31,311 nucleotides of DNA from Odoribacteraceae bacterium. Its GTDB lineage: Bacteria; Bacteroidota; Bacteroidia; Bacteroidales; Marinifilaceae. The position numbers were made by a program, and so were the translations under genes. The number at the start of each line of letters is the position of its first letter. The stretch's first letter is position 1. The notes beneath the pieces are model-generated. The model worked only from the letters and a program-made list of their open reading frames with translations. It had not been told where the DNA came from and ran no database searches. Positions 24,849-31,311 of the stretch are shown piece by piece. Location of the stretch: contig JAIRXZ010000037.1 of NCBI GenBank assembly GCA_031267995.1, positions 1 to 31,311 on the forward strand. Reading direction: 5' to 3'.

Positions 24849-25463
24849 ATGGAAATACATACAGCAACATTCGTGTCGAGTCACACAGACGTGACGACAT
24901 GCCCCCCCCCTAACCGCCACGAGTACGCCTTCATCGGGAGATCAAACGTCGGGAAATCATCCTTAATCAACATGCTCACCAACCACAGCAAGTTGGCAAA
25001 AACCTCCTCCACGCCCGGAAAAACGCAACTGATCAACCACTTTTTGATCAACGACGAGTGGTACCTGGTAGACCTTCCCGGCTACGGCTACATCAAGGCT
25101 GCCAAAACGTTGAGGGGACAATTCAGCGCCATGATTCGCGACTACATCTTGCGGAGGGAAAACATGATCTGCCTGTTCGTGCTGGTGGACAGTCGTCATG
25201 CCCCTCGCGAGATCGACCTGGAATTTATGGCCTGGCTGGGCGAAAACGGCGTACCCTTCGTCCTTGTCTTCACCAAGATGGACAAGCTCTCGGCACGCGA
25301 AAGCGACACCTGCGTCGCCGAATACGAAAAGGTGATGCTGGAACAATGGGAAAAAATGCCCCTCACCTTCGTCACCTCCGCGGAAAATCGCTTGGGGCGG
25401 GCGGAACTGCTCGCCTACCTGGACGAGCTGAACCGCACCGTCGAAAACCCGGCAATAGGATAA
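24849..25463 (+). CDS. engB: Ribosome-biogenesis GTPase EngB (YsxC/YihA)
   Basis: EngB is a small, usually essential GTPase needed for assembly of the large ribosomal subunit. The 204-residue protein has G1 GRSNVGKSS (30-38), G2 TPGKTQ (55-60), G3 DLPGYG (75-80), G4 TKMD (142-145) and G5 TSA (176-178), with the family's normal length. The ATG at 24849 gives the conserved start just before the G1 region. A run of nine C bases (24902-24910, coding CPPP at residues 18-21) is a possible slippage site near the N-terminus. The next gene begins 2 bases after the stop. Confidence 0.96.
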   Translation: MEIHTATFVSSHTDVTTCPPPNRHEYAFIGRSNVGKSSLINMLTNHSKLAKTSSTPGKTQLINHFLINDEWYLVDLPGYGYIKAAKTLRGQFSAMIRDYILRRENMICLFVLVDSRHAPREIDLEFMAWLGENGVPFVLVFTKMDKLSARESDTCVAEYEKVMLEQWEKMPLTFVTSAENRLGRAELLAYLDELNRTVENPAIG

Positions 25464-25465
25464 CA

Positions 25466-28400
25466 ATGAGCGCGCGGGACAAACACGAAATGAAAACCGA
25501 GGAACTCCCGTCGCCATCCTTTGAACAACTCTGCCCTTCGTTGCAACTGGATGACGAGCAGCGAGCCTTGTGTCTATCCTGGTGGAATCAGCTGAAAGAA
25601 AAGCGAATATTTGCACTCGTGGAAACCTGGGGCGAGGAATTACAAAGCGAAGAAATCACCTTTGAATCCTACGCCCTCCTCCTCTCCGTCTACATCCGCG
25701 TGCAAGAGTGGCTGATTGAAGACTCCGACTTCCTCTCCACCTACCCCCCGGAAACCGCGGACGACATCCGCGAAGAGACGGAAAGACGCCTCCGCGACGC
25801 CTACGCCTGGCAAGAAGCCCTCCGCCTCATCGCCCGGAAAGAGGAACTCGACTACCTCACCACCCTCCTCCACAAGCTCGACGCCTCGGGCTACCTGTAC
25901 GACAAAGAGCAGCGTCTCACCACCCTCCTCGCCATCTGCCGTTGGAGTCCCCGTCTATCCGCCCTGCCGGCGCGCGAAATCATCCGCCTCTACATCCTCT
26001 CCGAGCAAGACCTCGTCCCCATGGCGCTCGACACCCTCCTGGGCTGGCGCCTATCCCTCGTGAAAATGCGCGACTTCCCCTACACCTGGCAAACGCCGGA
26101 CAACCTCGCCAAAATGGAAGACGCCGCCCGCCTCATTGCCGCCCGGCTGCTGACCCTCAAAAGCGCCTTCCCGGACGTCGTCCTCCGCGCCTCCTTCTTC
26201 CGCCTCCTCTACATGCTATCGGGCGCCCGCCCGGAACTCATCCGCGACAACGCCCTCCACACCCTCCTCTTTCGCAACGTCGGGACGAAATTCACCTTAG
26301 ACGACCTCCTCCACCTCCCCCTCCCCGGCCTTGTCGACAAGATACTATCGAACACCTCCCTCTCCCCGACCATCGACACGAAAGAGCGCGCCTTCCAGGG
26401 ACGCGGCCGCCTCACCCTGAAAGAGGGCGTCATCCACCTCTTTCCCGCCACCCTCCCGTCGCCGCTCAAGGAAAACAGCGTATCGCACCTGGCGGGCATC
26501 CCCGTCAAAATCACCTCCTCGCGCGAAGAAAACTTCTCCCCGACGGCCGACATCCCCTCCCTATCGGCCGCCTGGAATCGCGTCCTCCAGGAATATTCCA
26601 TCTTGCCCAAGAAGCTCCTTGTCATCAAGGAGCGTCCCCCGGTAAAAGCGAAAGTCAAGATACAAATCAAAAACCTCCACCCCTCCAACCCCCTCTACGC
26701 CTTTGTCCGCGTGATCGACGACCACTTCGAGGGCGAGGGCGTCCTCCACGTCCGCAACATCACCCGCGCCAAGCTCTCCTCCCTGGCGCGCCTCCTGAAA
26801 CCCGGCGACAGGATGACGGCAACGGTCGTCGAATCAACCCCGGAGCGCCTCTCCTTCTCCATCCTCGGCGACCTGGACGCCACCGTCGCCGCGCGCCTGC
26901 ATCCCGGCGAGCAAACCGCGTCCCTCCTCCTCTCCAAGCGCGGCTCCCTGCTCACCTGGCTCAGCGAGGACGGCTACTCCCTATACTCCGCGCCAACCGC
27001 CAACCGCGACATAAAGATCGGCGACCGTTACATCCTCGAACTAAAAAACATCAGCCTCACCGGCTACATCAAGGCAATCGTCAAAAAGCAAGTAGAAACG
27101 GAGATAGACATGCACGAAGCCGTCTACAACCTCCTCTACAGCTACATCGACGACGTCAAACCCACCGACAAAAAAGAGGCAGCCACCGGCTTCGAGGAGT
27201 GGACGATGCCCCTCACCGCCGGCTACATGTCGGAACTCATCTGGACGCTGGGGCTATACACCTCCCCCCGTCTCTCCCCGCGCAACCTCAACCTGTTATA
27301 TCTCCTCAAGCTCCTCGCCCACGTCGCCATCGACCACGTGGCCGAAGAATTTTACGCGGCGCGAATCAACTACATGCTCGCCGTCCACGAATTTATCTCC
27401 GGCGAGCCGGACATCAAAACCGAACTATCCCCCGACCCCGTCACCGCCAAAACCCTCGTGGAGAGATTCCCCGCCCTCGAATCCCCCGCCCTCGTCCTCA
27501 AGCTCATCTCCACGCGTCTCGACAAAACCGCCCGCGACCACCTCCTCGTATCCTCCTTCGCCACGGATCCCCTCATCAACAAACTCTCCCGCCTCATGCT
27601 CTCCCGTTTCCTCCTGCAGCCGGTCATGCCGGAAGCAGCCGCGGCCGTCCGCGAGGAGATCATCGCCTGCCTCGCCGACCTCCCCCAGGAACCCGAAGAG
27701 GAAGAAACACCCACCGTCCACTTCGGCACGGAGGGGCACGACAGGGAATTTAAAACATCCGTCGTCTTCCCCCCCGAATCCACGGGCGAGGCCGACGCCG
27801 AGCGTCAATTAGACCTCATCCTCCGCACCATCACCGGCTTCCTCAACGCCGCCGGCGGCACACTCTACATCGGGGTCAACGACTTCGGCCTCCCCTCCGG
27901 CATCCAGGGCGACCTCTCCTACCTGCGTTGCGACGAGGACAAATACCAGCTATTCATCCGCCAGCGAATAGTCGAAAGCCTCGGCAAGGACGTCAACGGC
28001 CTCATCGCCTTCAAATTCGCCACATACGGCCAAAAAGTCGTCTGCGCCATCGCCATCCCATCCTACCACCAGGCCGTCGTCTACAAAAAAACCGTTTGGC
28101 AACGCCAGGGCAACGCCACCCGTCCACTCCAAAAAACCGACCTGAAACTATTGAAACACCGCAAGAAAGAAGCGGGCATATCCCATCGAGCCACCGCCCC
28201 GTCCTTCCCCGGCGAAACCGGTTACGCCATAAAAACCCCCGACCTCACCCCCGTCATCGAGGAAAAACCCAAAATCGCCACCTCCCTCCTGCAGGAGATC
28301 CAAACCCCCGCCCGCGGCCACCTCTCCCTCCTCAAGCAGGGAAAATACATCCTCACCGACCAGCCCCCGGAGCGCGACGACACCCTCCTCACCCTCCCTC

Positions 28401-28843
28401 TCCCCGCCGACGACGAGGGATGCCTCATCCAGGTCTACGACACCGGCCACGTCAACCTCGTCTCCACCAACGTCCTATCGGGCAAAAAGCGCGACTTTGA
28501 ATACCAAAACGGCACATTCGCCAACGCCACCCCCATCTTCGTCGCCTTCGCCACGCGGGACGACTTCCTATTCCTCAAAACCCACGTCAACAAGGACGCG
28601 CACATCAAGGTAACACCCGTCAACCCACTCAAAATCAACACCGACCTCTCCCTCAAGGGCGTCATCGTCCTCGCCGCCAAATTCGACAAAATCGAGCAGG
28701 TCGAAATCCTCACCCCCCGCCAGGCGCGCGCCCTTTCCTGCACCAAAGACCTCTCCCCGTTAGGCGCCCCCACCCACTCCCTCTCCGTGGTCAAGGACAT
28801 GCTATACCTCGACGAACTATTCAAAACCGCCAAAAACAGATGA
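25466..28843 (+). CDS. Large protein with AlbA_2 (Schlafen-type) domain, function unknown
   Basis: I chose the ATG at 25466, directly after engB, giving 1125 residues; the open frame extends upstream inside engB, and Met9 (25490) is another possible start. The only family I recognise is an AlbA_2/divergent AAA-4 (Schlafen-like) domain at about residues 752-905. It contains EGHDREFKTS (EFK at 761-763) and GGTLYIGVNDFGLPSGI, the usual pair of motifs; in other proteins this domain is linked to RNA cleavage or nucleotide binding. Residues 1-750 are mostly helical, without a known motif; about 530-690 looks beta-rich and might hold S1/OB-like folds (ending GDRYILELKNISLTGYIKAIVKK). The tail after 905 is unknown. 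No signal peptide or membrane segment is seen. The stop overlaps xseA as ATGA, so it is translated in one unit with exonuclease VII. Confidence 0.85.
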   Translation: MSARDKHEMKTEELPSPSFEQLCPSLQLDDEQRALCLSWWNQLKEKRIFALVETWGEELQSEEITFESYALLLSVYIRVQEWLIEDSDFLSTYPPETADDIREETERRLRDAYAWQEALRLIARKEELDYLTTLLHKLDASGYLYDKEQRLTTLLAICRWSPRLSALPAREIIRLYILSEQDLVPMALDTLLGWRLSLVKMRDFPYTWQTPDNLAKMEDAARLIAARLLTLKSAFPDVVLRASFFRLLYMLSGARPELIRDNALHTLLFRNVGTKFTLDDLLHLPLPGLVDKILSNTSLSPTIDTKERAFQGRGRLTLKEGVIHLFPATLPSPLKENSVSHLAGIPVKITSSREENFSPTADIPSLSAAWNRVLQEYSILPKKLLVIKERPPVKAKVKIQIKNLHPSNPLYAFVRVIDDHFEGEGVLHVRNITRAKLSSLARLLKPGDRMTATVVESTPERLSFSILGDLDATVAARLHPGEQTASLLLSKRGSLLTWLSEDGYSLYSAPTANRDIKIGDRYILELKNISLTGYIKAIVKKQVETEIDMHEAVYNLLYSYIDDVKPTDKKEAATGFEEWTMPLTAGYMSELIWTLGLYTSPRLSPRNLNLLYLLKLLAHVAIDHVAEEFYAARINYMLAVHEFISGEPDIKTELSPDPVTAKTLVERFPALESPALVLKLISTRLDKTARDHLLVSSFATDPLINKLSRLMLSRFLLQPVMPEAAAAVREEIIACLADLPQEPEEEETPTVHFGTEGHDREFKTSVVFPPESTGEADAERQLDLILRTITGFLNAAGGTLYIGVNDFGLPSGIQGDLSYLRCDEDKYQLFIRQRIVESLGKDVNGLIAFKFATYGQKVVCAIAIPSYHQAVVYKKTVWQRQGNATRPLQKTDLKLLKHRKKEAGISHRATAPSFPGETGYAIKTPDLTPVIEEKPKIATSLLQEIQTPARGHLSLLKQGKYILTDQPPERDDTLLTLPLPADDEGCLIQVYDTGHVNLVSTNVLSGKKRDFEYQNGTFANATPIFVAFATRDDFLFLKTHVNKDAHIKVTPVNPLKINTDLSLKGVIVLAAKFDKIEQVEILTPRQARALSCTKDLSPLGAPTHSLSVVKDMLYLDELFKTAKNR

Positions 28844-30213
28844 AGGAAACCATTGGCCTCCACCAGCTAAACACCCTCATCAAGCGAACCCTCGCCGCCA
28901 ACCTGCCCTCATCCATGTGGGTCATCGCCGAAATCGCCGGCATCGGCGAAAACCGCTCCGGCCACTGCTACCTCGAACTCGCCGAAAAGCGCGACGACAC
29001 CCTCCTCGCCTCCTCCCGCGCCGTCATCTGGGCATCCACCTACCGCGTCCTCAAACCCGCCTTCCGCGAAGCCACCGGCATGACCCTCCAGGAAGGCATG
29101 AAAGTCCTCCTCGAAATAGCCGTCACCTTCCACGAACTATACGGCCTATCCCTCAACATCAGGAACATCGACCCCTCCTTCACCATGGGCGACCTCGAGC
29201 GCGTGCGACGCGAAACCCTCCTCCGCCTGCAACGCGACGGCATCATCAACATGAACCGCGAACTCCCCTTCCCCCTCCTCCCAAAATCCATCGCCATCAT
29301 CTCCTCGCCCACCGCCGCCGGCTACCAGGACTTCATCCACCAGCTGCGCGCCAACACCGCCGGCTACGCCTTCCACACCTGCCTCTTCCCGGCCACCATG
29401 CAAGGAACCGGCAGCGCGCGGAGCATCATCGAGGCGCTCGACAGGATCAACAACACCCTCGCGCTCTTCGACGTCGTCGTCATCATCCGCGGCGGCGGCG
29501 CCCAGGCCGACCTCAACAGCTTTGACGACTACCCCCTCGCCGCCAACGTCGCCCAATTCCCGCTCCCCGTCATCACCGGCATCGGCCACGAGCGCGACGA
29601 AAGCATCGTCGACCGCGTCGCCCACGCCAACCTCAAAACCCCCACCGCCGCCGCCGAGTACCTCCTGGACGCCTTCCGCGACGCCGACGCCGCCCTGAAG
29701 GAGCGCGTCGACCGCCTCCGCGCCGCCATCCCCGCCCTCCTCGCCGGCCAAAAGCGCGACCAAACCACCCGCGCCCGCGCCATCAAACAACTCGCCGGCG
29801 CCCTGCTGGACAAGCAAACGGCGCGCCTCCGCCTCGCCTCGCGGGACATCGGCCACGCCACCCTCCTCGCCCTCCACCGTCGCCGCGAATACTTCAAGCG
29901 CCTCGACGCCAGGGCACGCGGGCGCCTCGCCCTCCTCCTCGCCCGCGCCGCCGCCCGCCTCGACGAACTCTCGGAACGCGCCAGGGCGAGGGTGCGCCAA
30001 ACCCTCGTCGCCCGCCGACACGCCCTGGAACTGCAGGAAACCAAAATCACCCTTGTCGACCCCCGCCGCGTCCTCGAGCGAGGCTTCTCCATCACCCGCC
30101 TCAACGGCAAAGCACTGCGCGACACCGCCAACCTCGCCCCCGGCGACATCCTGGAGACCCGACTCCACGGCGGCGCCCTCACCAGCCAAATCAAAGAAAT
30201 CACCAACGACTAA
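28840..30213 (+). CDS. xseA: Exodeoxyribonuclease VII large subunit
   Basis: XseA is the catalytic subunit of exonuclease VII, which degrades single-stranded DNA into oligonucleotides in both directions. The 457-residue protein has an N-terminal OB-fold (WVIAEIAGIGENRSGHCYLEL), the catalytic domain with AIISSPTAAGYQDF, VVVIIRGGGAQADLNSFDD and PVITGIGHERDESIVD, a long basic coiled-coil arm (about 280-400) that binds XseB, and a C-terminal segment VDPRRVLERGFSIT. The start overlaps the preceding stop (ATGA), and xseB follows 10 bases later. Confidence 0.96.
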   Translation: MKETIGLHQLNTLIKRTLAANLPSSMWVIAEIAGIGENRSGHCYLELAEKRDDTLLASSRAVIWASTYRVLKPAFREATGMTLQEGMKVLLEIAVTFHELYGLSLNIRNIDPSFTMGDLERVRRETLLRLQRDGIINMNRELPFPLLPKSIAIISSPTAAGYQDFIHQLRANTAGYAFHTCLFPATMQGTGSARSIIEALDRINNTLALFDVVVIIRGGGAQADLNSFDDYPLAANVAQFPLPVITGIGHERDESIVDRVAHANLKTPTAAAEYLLDAFRDADAALKERVDRLRAAIPALLAGQKRDQTTRARAIKQLAGALLDKQTARLRLASRDIGHATLLALHRRREYFKRLDARARGRLALLLARAAARLDELSERARARVRQTLVARRHALELQETKITLVDPRRVLERGFSITRLNGKALRDTANLAPGDILETRLHGGALTSQIKEITND

Positions 30214-30223
30214 ACAAAAAAAC

Positions 30224-30424
30224 ATGGAAACGATAAAGTACAGCCAGGCCGTCGAGCAACTCGAACAAATCATCGCCAAGTTGGAGGACAACAAAATGGA
30301 CGTCGACGAACTCGGTCTGCAAGTCAAGCGCGCCGCCGAACTCGTCGCCTTCTGCAAGGCCACCCTCCGCGAAACCGAAAAAGAGGTGGAGGAAATCCTC
30401 CGATCGATGGAAGAAGGGGAATGA
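30224..30424 (+). CDS. xseB: Exodeoxyribonuclease VII small subunit
   Basis: XseB is a small helical protein; several copies coat the coiled-coil arm of XseA. The ATG at 30224 gives 66 residues beginning METIKYSQAVEQLEQIIAKLE, the standard family length and N-terminus. An upstream in-frame start inside xseA is therefore rejected. The family pattern AxxxLEQII, LEDNKMDVDEL and the C-terminal CKATLRETEKEVEEIL is present. Its stop overlaps the start of the next gene as ATGA. Confidence 0.95.
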   Translation: METIKYSQAVEQLEQIIAKLEDNKMDVDELGLQVKRAAELVAFCKATLRETEKEVEEILRSMEEGE

Positions 30425-31311
30425 GCCTCCCTCTCCGCCTCCTCCTGGCGCTCGCCCTCCTCCCCCTCGTCGCCCCCGCGCAACCGGCTGACGCCCTGGC
30501 CAACCTCCTGCGCGCCGGGGGATTGGAGCACGCCTCCGTCGGCATCTCCATCAAGCGCGTCGCGGACGGCCGCGTGATTTGCGAGCACGCCCCCGCCTTG
30601 TCCCTTCGCCCGGCCTCCGTCCTCAAACTCCTCCCCACGCTCCTCGCCCTGGAAGCCCGCGGCGAGCTATTCACCTACACCACAACCCTCTCCATCGACG
30701 ACGACGCGTCGCAATGGCGCCCCCCCGGCCGCCTCGTCATCACCCCCGGGGGCGATCCCACGCTGGAATCCGCCCACTTCCCCGACCGATCCTTCCTCCG
30801 CCGGGTGGTGGACACCCTCCTCGCCGCCGGCATCACGCGCCTCCCCGAACCCCCGCTGGTGGCCGACGCGTCTCCCGCGTTTATCCCCGGATCCTGGCCG
30901 TGGGAGGATATCGCCAACCACTACGGCGCTGTATATCACCCCTTCAATTACCGGGACAACAGCTACGCCATCACCCTGGAGGCCACCCGACCGGGCGCTC
31001 TCGCCCGCGTCCGGGATCTCGTGCCCGCCTCCCTCGACCTCACCTTCGACAACCGCGTGATCACCGACCCGTCGGGCAAGAACGACGTCTGGATTTACGG
31101 CGGCCCCTCCTCCTCCCCGCTCCTCCTCCGGGGCACCGTCACGGGAACGCCGCCCCGCTACACCGTCAAAGGGGCCATGCACCACCCCGCCGCCGCCTTC
31201 ACCGCCGAACTTACCGACGCCCTCACCGCCGCCGGCATCGCCGTGACCTCCACCCCCGCCCCCCACGAACGCGCCATCTCCTCGCCCACCACCCCCTCGT
31301 CCCCCCGCGAG
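30421..31311 (+). CDS. dacB: D-alanyl-D-alanine carboxypeptidase/endopeptidase, PBP4/DacB type, 5' part
   Basis: This is the first 297 codons of a gene that runs off the right edge. The product starts with a hydrophobic signal peptide (MSLPLRLLLALALLPLVAPA) for export to the periplasm. The class C PBP active-site motif SxxK is present as PASVLK (about residues 68-73), and the segments LVITPGGDPTLES and GSWPWEDIANHYGA are typical of PBP4-type peptidases. The SxN and KTG motifs would lie further on or outside the window. Such enzymes trim the terminal D-Ala or cut cross-links in peptidoglycan. The start overlaps the xseB stop (ATGA). Confidence 0.88.
   Translation, partial: MSLPLRLLLALALLPLVAPAQPADALANLLRAGGLEHASVGISIKRVADGRVICEHAPALSLRPASVLKLLPTLLALEARGELFTYTTTLSIDDDASQWRPPGRLVITPGGDPTLESAHFPDRSFLRRVVDTLLAAGITRLPEPPLVADASPAFIPGSWPWEDIANHYGAVYHPFNYRDNSYAITLEATRPGALARVRDLVPASLDLTFDNRVITDPSGKNDVWIYGGPSSSPLLLRGTVTGTPPRYTVKGAMHHPAAAFTAELTDALTAAGIAVTSTPAPHERAISSPTTPSSPRE

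Noticed and set aside
25058..25465. Upstream extension of the AlbA_2-domain gene through engB
   Set aside because: The frame is open inside engB only because of base composition; the ATG at 25466 lies directly after the engB stop.

Overview
The window looks like a GC-rich chromosome segment of a Bacteroidota bacterium, most likely order Bacteroidales. It opens with a SusC/SusD outer-membrane nutrient-uptake operon, carries Bacteroidota-type FtsL, FtsI and MraY proteins, and has almost no strong Shine-Dalgarno sequences. Every gene I can support is on the + strand. I cannot name a genus.

Layout. (1) 2-5044: the end of a SusC-type receptor, a SusD-type lipoprotein, a DUF4843-type lipoprotein and a PKD-like lipoprotein, closed by a strong hairpin terminator. 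(2) 5045-5992: a 948-base gap dominated by a 21-bp-periodic array of palindromes, followed by a probable MraZ operator. (3) 5993-17751: the division and cell-wall (dcw) cluster mraZ-rsmH-ftsL-ftsI-murE-mraY-murD-ftsW-murG-murC. (4) 17752-18292: a second 21-bp-periodic palindrome array, bounded by a long inverted repeat, in a place where related dcw clusters normally have almost no gap. (5) 18293-22664: ftsQ, ftsA and two tandem, clearly different ftsZ genes. (6) 22704-24797: a DEAD-box RNA helicase with a long Arg/Asp/Gly-rich repeat tail, then a terminator. (7) 24849-31311: engB, a large AlbA_2/Schlafen-type protein, xseA, xseB and the start of a DacB-type peptidase, tightly packed with ATGA overlaps.

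How the genes work together. The dcw block makes the cytoplasmic peptidoglycan precursors (MurE, MurD, MurC), moves them to the lipid carrier (MraY, MurG), polymerises and cross-links them at the septum (FtsW, FtsI), and builds the division ring (FtsL, FtsQ, FtsA, FtsZ). The partial DacB at the right edge also acts on peptidoglycan.

Two things stand out. First, the two palindrome arrays sit at the two non-coding nodes of the dcw cluster. Both have a CTCG(CG)CGAG-like core and spacing of 21 bp, which is two helical turns, so all sites lie on one face of the DNA. This is what a cooperative DNA-binding protein platform would look like. Second, the two FtsZ paralogs have complementary active-site changes. 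FtsZ1 keeps the nucleotide pocket but has Asn in place of both catalytic T7-loop Asp residues; FtsZ2 keeps the T7 loop but has an altered pocket segment. That resembles the division of labour between alpha- and beta-tubulin and suggests an FtsZ heteropolymer.
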